NCBI GenBank assembly: GCA_021613535.1
Contig: CP075493.1
Span: 1 to 64,000, forward strand
Source: Adineta vaga
Taxonomy: Eukaryota > Rotifera
Length of the DNA: 64,000 bases
Reading direction: 5' to 3'
Shown one piece after another: positions 34,209-46,442 of this stretch. The position numbers were made by a program, and so were the translations under genes. Numbering within the stretch: the stretch's first letter is position 1; each line of letters starts with the position of its first letter. The notes beneath the pieces were generated by a model. It searched no databases. It was given only the letters and a program-made list of their open reading frames with translations, and was not told the DNA's origin.

Positions 34209-35525
34209 TCAAAATCGATGAATTTTTGTTCTCGTACTATTTGCATAGTATTGATATTCGATTGAATTATTTGTAAGTACTTTAACCGAATGTACTTTTT
34301 TTGTTTTCGGTACTGGTTTGAGTGTTTGAAATATTTGCTCCATTTGTACTTTTGAATTATCAATATCATTTTGTGCAACTTCCACAACTTCAATTGTATT
34401 TGTTTTCGATCGAGCAATATTAATGAAATCAGTTGCTGATTCACATTTCAGTCCACTCAAAACACCACGATAGACAAGGCGTTTTAATGAACCACCCACA
34501 CCATCCACAACCCCTTTCCCATGAGAAGTTGCAAAAAAATCCCAAGATAAGTCAACCTAAAGGTATCGAAGAATATGTTACAATATAACGTTTATTAAGA
34601 GACTGACTTCATCACCTACTTGAAACTGTTCAGCCAGACGACATAAATTTCGAAATAAAAACTTTTGCTTGAATTGTTGTGTAGCACCATCCGAAAACAT
34701 ATGAATTTGTTTCAAGTCTTTGAATTTTTCTTTTAATTTGTTGAATAGAATATCAATTGTAGCACTGATGCAATATTTATCATGTGACAGATTATTTGAA
34801 ATAAATACAATAGAAAAACCACCATTTGAATGCCATATATAACAAGTAAAAATTGAAACAGCATTAGTAGTATAGAAATACCCTTGTACAGCATCTTGAA
34901 CATCAGTCTCGAAATTTTCGCTGTAGTCAGCCTGGATAGTAATGGATTCGTCATTAGATTGTAATTTCAATGTTTCGAAATGCACTGATTGTTTTCTTTT
35001 GATGAAAACGTGAATTAAGAATGATGGTAATTACTGTTTCAATTGTGTCAAACATTTTTGTACAGTATCATAATACTCTTGCTTTTTCATAAATCCACTA
35101 GATGTTGACCATTGAGCCCAGTGAATTAGTTTTGTTGCATCAATCACGTTGTTTTGAATTTTAACATTGAAATTATTTTTACATAATAAACATCGACCAA
35201 ACATACAATCTTCCTTTCCTTCATCACACACAAGTGCTGTAATAAATGCTTGAATTGTATTTAAATCAATAGAAGTAACGTATTTGGCCAATGGTTCCAA
35301 CAATAAATTGATGTTCTCATGGTAAGAACATACACAGCTACGATGAGACATATGTGAATTACATAGAACGTTCAATGGACGTAAATTACCAAATGAATTA
35401 AGTGATAGAGACGAACTTGTAATATTATTATCAGATAAGAATAATTCATAGGTTTCTCGAATGGTATTTAATAAAATTCTTTTTTGTAATGTTAACGTTT
35501 CACGATTATCATCTTTCACCGTGAT
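34209..35525 (-). pseudogene. Broken gene for a repeat-family protein with RNase H-like motifs
   Basis: Reads from about 35525 to 34209. The first part has CVCSYHENINLLLEPL, a cysteine cluster (CMFGRCLLCKNN) and HWAQWS. The second has IHVFIKRKQSVHFE, IQADYSENFETDVQDAVQ, HMFSDGATQQFKQK and, across a 63-bp GT-AG intron (34557-34619), FATSHGKGVVDGVGGSLKR. This set of motifs belongs to a family that is highly multiplied in many invertebrate genomes and probably of transposon origin; the acidic residues in these blocks suggest an RNase H-like fold. A single TAA at 35031-35033 interrupts an otherwise continuous match, and the N-terminus is missing, cut by the palindrome at 35526. No function is assigned. 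Confidence 0.65.
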
Positions 35526-35601
35526 TAGGGATGTAACAATACCAATACCCACCAATACCAATACTATTGGTATTGGAAGTATTGGTATTGTTACATCCCT
35601 A
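35526..35601. mobile_element. 76-bp perfect-armed palindrome between two broken genes
   Basis: Arms TAGGGATGTAACAATACC... of 23 bp around a centre made of further ACCAATACC/GGTATTGG repeats. The TAGGGATGTAAC end resembles those of some hAT elements. It is short enough to be read through in frame, so the flanking frames appear fused. Confidence 0.8.
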
Positions 35602-38600
35602 ATTGCGAGAAGTTGTTCAGCGAAGGGCCCGGCAGACACGTCACCTTGTAAAGGCACTCTCATGTTAGTACTGAGTTTTAGTGATACAACATGTCTCCAA
35701 AGATATGAAGATTTCAAGCAAGCTTTAAGCTCATCAGCCATGGTACCCTTTGGAATTACCGGTAATGTTTGCCTAAAATCGCCAGCAAGAAGTACAACTA
35801 CTCCACCTATATTCTTTCCATTGTCATGAACATCTTGCAAAGTATTGTTCAAGGCTTTTAATGCATATCGATGGGCTATTGTGCACTCGTCCCATACAAT
35901 AAGTTCACACTCTTGCAGAACCTTAGCTTCGTTAGTTCCTTTGAGAATGCTACAGAGATGAGTTTCATCTTCGAAAAACTTAAAAGGTAATTTTAATGTC
36001 GAGTGCGCAGTGCGACCACCGTGCAGCAGCGTAGCAGCGATACCGAAAGAGGCAACAGCAATCGCGATCTTTGACTGATGCTGGATTTTAGCCAATAACA
36101 AAATGATGACAAATGTCTTTCCTGTTCCAACAGGTGCGTCGAGGAAAATTATTCCACCAGTTTTCTTCTCGATTCGAGTCAAAATCGCTTTGTATGCAGC
36201 TCTCTGACCCGGCACCAATAATGGATTATTTGCTGTTATATAAGCATCCAACTCTTTCACATCATAACTTGTTTTTCTGAGCATTGCACTGTTTAATCGA
36301 TCACCCAAATTTCGTTGAGGAGTTGGAAGGTGTAATTTCTCAAATTCTTTGCCACTCATTTCTAAAAATTTATTTTCAATAATAATCAGTGCTTGATTAA
36401 ACATATCTGGCGTATAATTCAAATTCATTCTAGGATTTTGTCTGCGAACATTTCTCAGAATGTCTTCACTTAAGCTTTCTTTGTACGACTCTCATAATTG
36501 TTTTGGATTAGATGGTCCACAAACAGCTAGTATAAGTGCGAATAGATTTCTTAATCTTGCTGGTGATTGAGCTGCAGCTGCTTCAGACATCGTAGCATCC
36601 CATTGCTGGTCATCTTCGAGTAATCCATGTAATTGACATGCTTCAAGAAGTGTTGTATATCCGACCATTCACAGTCCGCAAAGCTTCATATGAAGTAGGA
36701 CCTCTAACCGTATGAAGTAAGAGCCGTAGGTGAAAACAGTCAAAGTTCTTGGGATGCACCGTTTAGACACGTCCCAGCGCATCTCCTTCTCTAACATCTG
36801 GATAGCCAAACACAGCAGTTCCTTGAACACGCCGCTTAAACACTTTTTTAGACGCGCTCCATGTGCAGTATTTAGGAACATCACAGTACAACAGCGTTTT
36901 GGCAAAGTCGTATTTCTGACAGAGTAAGAAAAATGCTGTTAGTGTTGTTCTTGGTGGCTCATTAACTTTCTCATGAACATTATCTTCCGTGAAATAAACG
37001 CGTTGACCATTTTCCAAATGAACAGCTAAATGAACTACGGCTGGATATCGTTCGTGAATTGGAAAATCCAAGATTCGCCAGACTGCCTCATTGCTACAGA
37101 TGTATTTGATTGACTTTACCGAATTGCAATATTCCACATTGATGTGTGCTTGAAAGATCCGACTGAGCAATGGACAATATGGCACAACCCATTTGTTGTC
37201 AATTTCAATTTCTTGCATGGAATTATTAATTCTCATTTGGGTTTTGGCTGTGATACCACCGTCTTCTGGACTTCTTCTTCTGTATAATGGATACCCGTCG
37301 TCACCGGTTTCTGTATGACTCAAGAGTTGTCTTGGATATCTTTTCGTGCACTTGTCCTTTTCCATACAGGGAGATCCCTTGTTGATAACACCACATGGAC
37401 CATGAATCATTGTTTTGGTGATTATTTCAAACAGACGTGGATCTCGTTGAGGATCAGGTATTTCTGCGCTGATCACGCGATCTATTTGATCGACTTTAAT
37501 TTTGTCCTTCAGCCATATCAAAATATGAGCACGTGGTAGTCCTCTCTTTTGCCATTCAATCGAATACATCCAGCATCTTGTTGGCCCAAATACATGACTC
37601 TTGTTAATAATGTTAATCAATTTAACGAGCTTTTCCCTGAACACTCTTGCTAATAGGTCATGACGATCAGAGGGAGCTTGACCTTCCATTAGTTCTTCTT
37701 CAATTTCTTGCCACTTAGGATTGCAAGTGAATGTTATAAAGAGGTCGGGTCTTCCGTAGTTTCTTACATAATTCATAGCGTCTTGTGTATACTCATGCAT
37801 GTGCCGGGGACTTCCAGTGAAAGTTTCTGGTAGAATCACTAATTGACCAAGATCGTTAGCGTGTCCATCGTTGGCTATAGCATCTTTCAGGTGAATGTAT
37901 TCATCTACTCTAAGTTTTTTTTGATTTAAAACGTAAAAAAGATAATCTTTCGCTTTCGATCTTAGCGCACATGTCAACCACAAACTGATGGAAAAGTTGT
38001 CGACAGCGTAAGATATGATTGACAGTTTCAGATCGCACCATAATTCTGTAAGCATAAAAATCCATAGCCGATACTTTCTTACCTTTAATAGGCAATCCTG
38101 TTGTTGGATCAGTCTGTGGAATGAGGAAATGATAACCATCTTGTCCTTCCCAAAAGATGAGGGGATATTGCAAAGCGTCATAAGATCTGTGCGTCTCAGA
38201 TATTCTCTTTAACTTGTCGTTTTGCTTCTTCAGAACGATATCTCGGCTCTGAAAGTTGTTGCCAGCGATGACGACCACTATCGTATTTGTCACCGGCTCA
38301 TTGAAGCGTCGTGCATGCTCTTCAGCAAGTTTCATGTCTGCTCGGATAACCACCCTCAATTCATCCTTAGGCATTGTTTGGAAGGCAATCTTGAAAAACT
38401 CGACATAAACGTTGTGCTCATGAATCATTTCTCGCAGTTTCTTGACAATATCCTCACGTACGCTAGGCATATTTTTACAACGTTGTTTTACTTCTTTTCT
38501 ATCGTCACCCATGAAGTAAATTTGAAGAAATTGATGTTCTCGATTCGAAAGTGGTAACAAAGGTCCTACACGATGGTATACTTGACCCTGAACTCTGAAA

Positions 38601-39027
38601 GTAGGCATGAAGTCTGAGTCAGACACTTTCCCTGACATGCCAAAAGATGTCATTTGAAAGCAGCAATTGTATTTTCTAATGTTGTCCAGAAAATGCTTCG
38701 ATTCAGGCGTTGTTCCTGACATTAGTGATTCCAATGGTTCAGGAGGAGGGTGAAGTTCAGGTAACTTTACTTTACCACCAGAACAGCACATACCTCGTGT
38801 TTCTGCAGGCCACTTGTGAGCATTACAATATGGACAAACATCGCTCATTCGTCTAATATAAAGTTGAGGATGGCTGTCATAGTTGTTGCCTGGATCGTAC
38901 TGGAATGCTTCCCCTTCCATAAATGTCCATTGCGTGTTTCTGTAGGATCTTCAGCTGCTCTTGAAGCTGCCACTCTTCTTGCAGCTGATGTACTTCTTCC
39001 CAAAGAGGCTCTTTTTTTTACTGGCAT
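35602..39027 (-). pseudogene. Helitron Rep-helicase, degenerate
   Basis: A rolling-circle transposon protein read from 39027. The N-terminal part has VCPYCNAHKW, CFQMTSFG and YHRVGPLLP. The Rep region has LFITFTCNP and RGLPRAHILIWL, where the first histidine of the expected HxH is arginine. SIKYICSNEAVWRIL shows that the segment with the catalytic tyrosines is deleted. The Pif1-type helicase has DAPVGTGKTF (Walker A), LIVWDECT and LLAGDFRQTLPVIPKG and stops after LSTNMRVPLQGDVSAGPFAE, at the palindrome. Breaks: a frameshift near 38900-38925, an extra base in the T-run at 37915-37922, a frameshift at 36763, another near 36650, and a TGA at 36492-36494 in place of tryptophan. It cannot make an active transposase. 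The Helitron termini were not identified. Confidence 0.85.
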
Positions 39028-39657
39028 TACGCAATATTTTTATCTAAATAACAAAGATAGAAAATGGAAAACGCTTTGAAGAGAATGAATTTGCAATCTT
39101 ACCTTTTGAATTGATTGTTGATATCACAATCGAAAAATATTTGGTAACCTGTGAGCTTATAAGTTTTATATGGAATATTGAACACTTACTTGTTTTTGAC
39201 AATTATGTTCAGTGATAGAATAGAATATGATTTTATTAAAACCGTTGAAGAATAAGAAATACTGTAGTGAATTTAGTTTTATTGATGAAAAACAAACGAA
39301 AAAGATACCTATTTATATAGATGCAAAACAATCGGATATTTCTATATCATCGTCATTTAGCATGACATAAACATTCCAATGACGATATAGAATATGATAT
39401 ATGAAGAGGAATGTTATACATCGCATCATACACAACAAATGACAGAGAAATCAAGTCATATGTATTCAAGGATGTAATACAGCTGATTATTGAGTAAAAT
39501 TATATAAATAATAATATATATAGATATCATTAGAACGTCATATTTCTGAGTCACGAAAAAGAACAAAGACGTCATCATTGCACGTCAGAAACAATGCATG
39601 CGCCATTGTTGTAAGTAAAATAAACACAAACACATTCCTTTATGAATATAGATAGAT
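39028..39657. other. AT-rich stretch upstream of the Helitron gene
   Basis: Probably includes the Helitron 5' region. No terminus or gene could be recognised. Confidence 0.35.
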
Positions 39658-39917
39658 GAGCGCTCAGGCGGCCTTCAGTCACATTTGCTATTAATTATTT
39701 GAATTTTTTAGAACGCTACAATGCTATTGGTCAGTTTCATACATTGTCTGTGCCATGCGTAGGACTCCCATACATTGATAGACATGTGAAATGTTGTTTT
39801 GGAGCGCTCAGACGGCCTTCGGCCGCCTTCGCTATTAATTATTTGAATTTTTTCGAATCCTGCAATCCTATTGGCCAGTTTCATAGATCGCCTGTAGCAT
39901 GCGTAGGATTCGTTTTT
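39658..39917. repeat. Tandem duplication, unit about 144 bp
   Basis: Unit 1 starts at 39658 and unit 2 at 39802. Both read GAGCGCTCAG(G/A)CGGCC, CTATTAATTATTTGAATTTT, CCTATTGG-type and CATGCGTAGGA segments in the same order, with moderate divergence and small indels. Confidence 0.75.
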
Positions 39918-39959
39918 TTTTCGGAACAAAGTCCATGTCGACCTTCCCCTGGGTGTAAA

Positions 39960-40444
39960 GATCACTTTTGAAAAGTTTCATACCATTTGCTCGTACGGTC
40001 TTCAAATGCCTAGCGAACAAACAAACAGACAGACAAACTTTCTTCTTTTTTCGTGTGTGATTCTTGTTTCATTATTTTTGTCCTTACATAACCCCAATAT
40101 ACATCATTATGTTTTTTATCTTCTTTGTCATTTATTGGATACGGTAGGCTTGTTTTTTGCCATTTGCCAGATTCGTTGATATCTATCAATCATTAGTCAG
40201 CTCCATTACGATTTCGTCTCAGGATATCATCGTAGATTGTGCTTATATTTTTCTTTCCGAAGCAAGAACTTCACAAGAGCTAGATATATTTTATGGATAT
40301 TATTGTTTACGAGTGTTAAATTTCTAGCATTTACATTTGATAGCAAATAGCTCAGCGTAGCACAAAAATCAAAATTCACCAATTTTCGAATCACATGCAA
40401 CAAAAAATACTCATAATCAGTGTTCAAAGATTAAACATGTATGT
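39960..40444. other. 3' flank of the acyl-CoA synthetase gene
   Basis: No further gene. A short run GACAGACAGAC-like occurs near 40020-40040. No polyadenylation site is certain. Confidence 0.4.
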
Positions 40445-42340
40445 TCACTTCTTCTGAGCCTGTTTCAATTCATTGACCATCGCTTCTGACAATTTGAACT
40501 TCTGGATTTTGCCCGTCGGTGTCATGATGAACTTTTGCACGATGCGGATGTGTTTGGGAATCTTGAAAAATGCCATTTTATCTCTCAGGAATCGAGTGAT
40601 GTCATTTGACTGACATGCAGCTGTATCAGATTTGAGCTTAATCCATGCGCATATCTCTTCGCCATATCTTTCGTCAGGAATCGAGAAGACTTGTACTTCA
40701 GCGACACTTGGATGTTCCATAATGGAATTCTCTATCTCCGTGGGATAGATGTTTACTCCACCACGAATGATCATCTCTTTTCGACGACCAACATAGTAAA
40801 TATACCCATCTTCGTCCATCCGACCTTCATCACCAGTACGAAGCCAACCAGACGGCGTGAGAGTTTCTTTTGTTTTCTCGGAGTCATCATAATATTCGAT
40901 CATAAGGGAATAGCCTCTTGCCCATATTTCGCCATGCTGTCCGATAGGTACCGGATTTCCTTCTGTATCAGCTATCTTCACTTCTAAACCTTGCATGCAT
41001 TTGCCTAGCGATCCCATACGTCGCTTGACATCTGTTTGACCAGCCCATTCTCCGCTAAACATCAACCCTGAGTTTTCCGTGATACCATAGTTTTGACAAA
41101 CAATCTTAATTGGTATTTCTTTCTCTAGTTGGAGTAGAAAATCAATGTGCATTGGGTTTGCTCCTAAAGCACCGAAAATTAACGAACTTAGATCATAGTT
41201 TTTTCGGTCAGGATGTTCGAGAATATCCCTAAAGATAATGGGTGCACCGATAAGAGCCGTGCATTTTTCTTCATCAATAGTTTGCATAGTCAACAATGTA
41301 TCGGGCAAGATGGTCGGAAAAATAATCGTGCATGGAGCTACAGCCGCACTAAGTACACCAAAGCTTTCGCAGAAAATGTGAAACATCGGTATGGGAGCAC
41401 AAACCCGAGCAAAATACTTTCCGAGCAGTTCTCGTTGAGCATTGGCCAAGTTGAGCATAGCGAAATTGGTAAGTGTTGCTGCTTTTGGTTGACCTGTGGT
41501 ACCTGATGTAAAGAAGATTGCAGCAGGTGAATCAGAGTTGACCAATGCTTGACGTTTCTTCAGTTCATCATATGACAGCTTGCTGCCGCGTTCTATCAGT
41601 TCAGTGTATAAATGCATTCCATCACGTGATGACGACGAATCACCGGTGAGTATGACATGTTTAAGTGTTGGAATTGCTTTCGACGACAGCTCGCGACATG
41701 TAGAATGCTGATCAAGTTCGGGTACAAGTTTCCGAATGATCGATAATGACGGAATGGCTTTCACTGCTGACGACAGAATGAGGCCTTTGCAACCTACTTT
41801 GTTGACGCAATACTCCAGTTCACGTCCCACATACGACGGATTGATGTTCACCTAAGCATGAATGTCTGATAAAAGGCGAAAGATGAGAGTGAGGGTTTAC
41901 TTTGATCAGACCTAGTTTGGATGCAGCAAACGACATGGCCACATTCTCTGATGTGTTGGGTAGCCACACAGCGAAACGATCGTGTTTTTGGAAGCCTAGT
42001 TCGAGAAGTGACGCAGCTAGACTGTCCACTTCGTGCTTGAATGACTTGAATGTAAACCGCTTTTGTTCACCTGAAGAATCATAAGTGTAGATATAGAGAA
42101 CGAGAGAGTGAACATACTCCTAAAAATATAACATTCGTGATTTGGATGCCCGATTGCTATCTCGTCGAAGCTTTGGCTGAGCGTTTTGTAGATGAGTGGT
42201 AGTGATGACACATGATGGTAATAACTGGAAGTTAATTTTGTCAAACTTGATGCAATTGCACTGCTGTGTTTCTTGAGTTGTAGGAAAATGTATGTCGTGT
42301 TGGAAGGTATAAGAAAGCGTTTCGTGTTAATGATAAGCAT
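40445..42340 (-). CDS. Medium-chain acyl-CoA synthetase, ACSF2-like, probably mitochondrial
   Basis: Activates a fatty or other carboxylic acid to its CoA thioester through an acyl-adenylate. Three exons, 42340-42118, 42070-41901 and 41851-40445, with introns of 47 and 49 bp, give 599 residues, close to the about 615 of human ACSF2. The first about 60 residues are rich in Lys, Ser, Thr and Leu with few acids, like a mitochondrial presequence. Motifs: FFTSGTTGQPKAATLTN, YGITENSG, WLRTGDEGRMDEDGYIYYVG, GGVNIYPTEIE and the C-terminal lysine in TPTGKIQKFKL. Frame is kept across both junctions, and no defects are seen. The start is the first ATG of the open frame. Other acyl/aryl-CoA synthetases are close relatives, so chain length is not certain. 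Confidence 0.9.
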
Positions 42341-42926
42341 GTTTCAATGAAATTAAACTATAATATCGATGTGTATGTTTCTATTGTAGATAGAAGGCAA
42401 CAAGTGAGCATGTGTAGAGAGCTTTTTTCTGCGCTTTATTTGTATTTGTTACATTTACTACATATGATGTGTACGCTGAAGCGCGAGAGTACGGTACAAA
42501 TCCGACAAATATTGGCAAAGATGGATTAGATCACGTTGTTTCGCTAACATTTCTTCTCGGATAGTATAGTTTTTGTTTGTAATCTGTTGATCTCAACGCT
42601 ATTCTACTTGGAAGAAAATCAAAATAAGCAGCTGATTTTTAATATTTCGTGTATGAATCTGTGTGTATTACTATTATAGCTGCAAGGGCGACATAATTTA
42701 AATGTATTTACTTGAGATGGATTAATATTAGAAGTTTGCATTGCTCTTCAATGCAAAGAATTCTCTTCAACACACACAGAACTACTAATCACCATAGATT
42801 GCATTTGTCTTAACGTACTAGTCTATCAATCGATGTGAAGCTGCGGCCTGACGACTGATCAAAACTTACCGAATACTGACCAGTAGGAAAACGTGCATAA
42901 AATACCGAGAAAAACGTCTTACGAGG
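42341..42926. other. 5' flank of the acyl-CoA synthetase gene
   Basis: AT-rich, no gene recognised; it should contain the promoter of the minus-strand gene. Confidence 0.4.
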
Positions 42927-43532
42927 GAGGTGCCCGAAGTGTCCCATCGATTTAGAGCTCATACTTTGGCCATAAGTAGACCTCAATATGACTAACAAAA
43001 GCCAAAGAGGATTCGTGCCCATGTGTCTGCGGGGCTGAGTTATAATCGTTTTACTGGTTTTTGCCCTATGGCTCTGGTTTACCTGCAAAATCGAATCAAC
43101 GAGTTTCGACCTAAAACTTCGTCCGTGGAGAGGTCTCAGGGCAACTAGAATACTCTGTAAGTTTCAGACCAAACGAAAGCACCCTTCTTAAGAAATTCAA
43201 TTTTCAAAAATCAACTATTTCTTAGAAAAAGTTGACAAAATCGGAATTTATTGTAAATTGAATTTCTTAAGAAGGGTGCTTTCGTTTGGTCTGAAACTTA
43301 CAGAGTATTCTAGTTGCCCTGAGACCTCTCCACGGACGAAGTTTTAGGTCGAAACTCGTTGATTCGATTTTGCAGGTAAACCAGAGCCATAGGGCAAAAA
43401 CCAGTAAAACGATTATAACTCAGCCCCGCAGACACATGGGCACGAATCTTCTTAGGCTTTTGCTAGTCATATTGAGGTCTACTTATGGCCAAAGTATGAG
43501 CTCTAAATCGATGGGACACTTCGGGCACCTCC
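42927..43532. mobile_element. Fold-back element, about 606 bp
   Basis: Arms of about 275 bp starting GGAGGTGCCCGAAGTGTCCC, nearly identical, around a short AT-rich centre at about 43205-43253. No coding capacity. A target duplication could not be fixed. Confidence 0.85.
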
Positions 43533-44326
43533 ATCGTTAGTAACCATTATCGAACAGAATTGAAAACCACATGAAAATGAACACCAGACAGAAGACATAA
43601 AAAACACACTGGTAATCTCTTTCTGTTCAAAATACGAAACATAACCGTTCACAAAAACGAAATTCGAACCACTGTTCCATCCTAAAACCCAAGCGAACAA
43701 AAGTATTTCCTGGACCCGGAAGACACAACAATCGACGGGAGTGAGAATGAGGAGCGAGCCAGACTGCTCTACTCACCCACACTAACTCCCTCACATCCTC
43801 ACACTCACAATGGTATTTTTAGTGACGAGTAAATTTGAGTACAACGGTATATAGCTACAGCGATTTGTTTATCGATCTTATCAAAAGAGTTTAGCGGGTG
43901 CTATATTTAATCTGCATATAGAAATTTTATCTCACAAGTAACGCTAGCCCAGAAAATGCGAACTCGTCGACGTAGAAACCGTGCGGACAGAGTAACGCTA
44001 AAATATTACGTTTGATCGAGTTTAAGGATGCACGAGTTCTGTTTGACTGGATACCAGTCGGATTGGCTTAAAACTCTGTGTTTCGGAACGATATATATTC
44101 CCTAGACTGTAGAGAGGGTCATTTGACAAAAAATAGTTTGTGGGTGGTTTTGTGTCAAGGTAAAAAGAACGTGGGAAATAGAAATCGACTCTCGATTCTG
44201 TTTGATCGAAATTTGGACCAATCAGATTTCAGGAGGGTTTTTTCTCCATTAATTATCGAACAAAATCTAGAGGTTGCTTACATCAACTCCAGGTTATCGA
44301 GAATGCTCTTTTAGATAAGATAAGTC
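43533..44326. other. Intergenic stretch, no gene recognised
   Basis: Contains a C/T-rich stretch with CACTCACA and CACATCCTCAC repeats near 43765-43815. The plus-strand frame at 44078-44314 has no recognisable motif. Confidence 0.4.
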
Positions 44327-44972
44327 CAGAGCTGGACAACTCAAATCCAAAAGATACCCAATTCGATTCAATTCGTCGAGAAAGAAATGCAACTCAATGA
44401 GCCTTATTCCCATTTCGCTTGTGGCCACGAACATGTAGAAAAAATGGCCACATATCTTTTCACTTGTTGTTAGGTTCTATTCTATTTCTTTCTCTATTGT
44501 CACTATAGTGACAATACGATAGAGAAAGAAATAGATAGATAGATCAAAGAAATAGAATCGAACCTAACAACAAGTGAAAAGATATGCGGCCATTTTTTCT
44601 ACATGTTCGTGACCACAAGCGAAATGGGAATACGGCTCATTCAACTCAATTCAATGATATTTTAAAATTTTTGTACTCAATTCATGAATTGAGCGATTCT
44701 TAGCTAAAATATGCAATAATTCATGCGTGGAAAGTATAAAAATTACGTAGGATAATATAGCAAAACATTATTAAGCAAAACATAACACTTTATTTAAATA
44801 AATTATTGCGAAATAAACTTTTTTCTAGCTCAATTAATAGAATCTTGTTCTGAGTTGAGTTGAGTTCAATTCATTGACCACGAAAAATAGTTCTCAAGTA
44901 AATTCATCAACTCAAAAAATGAATCGAATTGAGTTGAGTTCGCCATTTTTTCAATTGAACTGCCCAGCTCTG
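44327..44972. mobile_element. hAT-type element (host of a nested insertion)
   Basis: Ends CAGAGCTGGACAACTC and, reversed, CAGAGCTGGGCAGTTC. Flanks GATAAGTC (44319-44326) and AATAAGTC (44973-44980) match at 7 of 8 bases. The interior is rich in AATTCAATTC-like repeats. No transposase. Confidence 0.72.
44396..44641. mobile_element. Small fold-back element nested in the hAT element
   Basis: A 246-bp palindrome with ends AATGAGCC and centre TCACTATAGTGA near 44500. CAACTC occurs at 44390-44395 and 44642-44647, consistent with a 6-bp target duplication. It lies inside 44327-44972 and so inserted later. Confidence 0.7.
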
Positions 44973-45118
44973 AATAAGTCTCGAGAGCGTTTCACCACCA
45001 AAAACCGACTCTTGTAAGAGAGAATAAGAAAGGTCTATTAGCGGATAGGAGAAAAAAGCCAGGATAAGAGTGAAGTACAGCAAGGTACATGGTGCGTTCA
45101 AAAAGTTTCCGTACTGAT

Positions 45119-46442
45119 TCTATTTAAAAACAATAAGAAACCCTTTATTATTTATATTAATGTCTGTGCATAGTTCACACAGTCCTCTATCAGAAGAGAT
45201 CATAAGCTTAGTTGATTCGAACATATATATGAAAAAAAAATAAATACTTTTGAGACCAGTATATATACACTGCTTGTAAATTAAGAATGTGATGAAATTT
45301 TTGTTTTGCAAGGCTAATTGCTATTTCATACTTATAAGCATATGGAAAAAAATTAAAGCAATAATGCTCTATCAAATACTATGATATATAAATGGACTCA
45401 CAGTTCTTAAGGCAAAAAATGACGAATCTGAATATGGCCCACTGTTGATTCATGCAGTATCAGAAGTTGGGTCATCTTCTTAATCTGATTTTAGTATTAT
45501 AAGATTGATCACATTAATTAGTATACATAGTGAATGTGTAGTGTTAACGATGTTTCCTATCTATCCACATACGATTCGATTAAGTTTGATCATAGGACCT
45601 TCTATAGTTTTAAAATTTCTGTTTTTTCGCATACTGATTTTCATCCATGTGTGATAGTGCACGTACGCAATACGGATTACATTCAGAAACTGTAGTAGGA
45701 GACAGAGTATCGTTCAGGAGAACGTGCCATTATATAGTCGTAAATATCAGGTGACGCGTCGTTCTCTACAAAAAAAAATTTCATCAGTGAATGGTGCTCC
45801 AAATGTACGATTGTTAGGCAGCGTGTATATACTAGTCTCAAAAGTATTTATCTTTTTCATATATATGTTCGAATCAATTAAGCTTATGATCTCTTCTGAT
45901 ACACTCTAAATAAAAAAGGTGTCTTACCAAACCCATCAAAAAGGTTCTGTGGATGTCAAAAGCTTCAGAATGCGTCGATAAATCAAAAGAAATGCCTTTC
46001 AAAATTTACGAAACCTAAAAAGGATCTGACCGCGGGTATACGCTCCGAACCATCGTCTACGAAACCTTTTTAAGTTTCGTACAGTGACAAAAGGTTTCGT
46101 ATTTGCTCACGAAACCTTAATGCATTCGTATAAAACCACAGTGCTGAACCCCGAGGTTTCGTACTTTCTGACGGAACCTTTTTTTCGCTCTACAAAACTC
46201 AAAAAGGCTTCGTAGATGATGGTTCGGAGCGTGTACCCGCGGTCAGATCCTTTTTAGGTTTCGTAGATTTTGAAAGCCATTTCTTTTGATATATCAACGC
46301 ATTCTGAAGCTATTGAAATCTACGAAACTCTTTTGATGGGTTCAGTCACCTTACCTTTTTTATTTAGAGTGTAGAGGACTGTGTGAACTATACACAGGCA
46401 GTAATATAAATAATAAAGGGTTTCTTATTGTTTTTAAATAGA
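45119..46442. mobile_element. Mariner-like inverted-repeat element carrying a second element
   Basis: The left arm (about 45119-45282) and right arm (about 45815-46442, minus the insertion) are reverse complements. The sequence just outside the left arm, GTTCAAAAAGTTTCCGTACT, resembles mariner termini, but the right end does not preserve it. The interior shows no transposase. Confidence 0.7.
45902..46371. mobile_element. Nested TA-target fold-back element
   Basis: A 470-bp element. Both ends read CACTCTAAATAAAAAAGGT, flanked by TA at 45900-45901 and 46372-46373. The left arm of the host element (around 45186-45200, CCTCTATCAGAAG) shows the unoccupied site, so insertion with TA duplication is directly visible. 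Internal repeats of ACGAAACCT and AGGTTTCGT. Tc1/mariner-like by target, no transposase. Confidence 0.9.

Noticed and set aside
35461-35829. 122-codon plus-strand frame across the 76-bp palindrome
   Set aside because: Antisense to the helicase; open only because the palindrome reads without stops in both directions.
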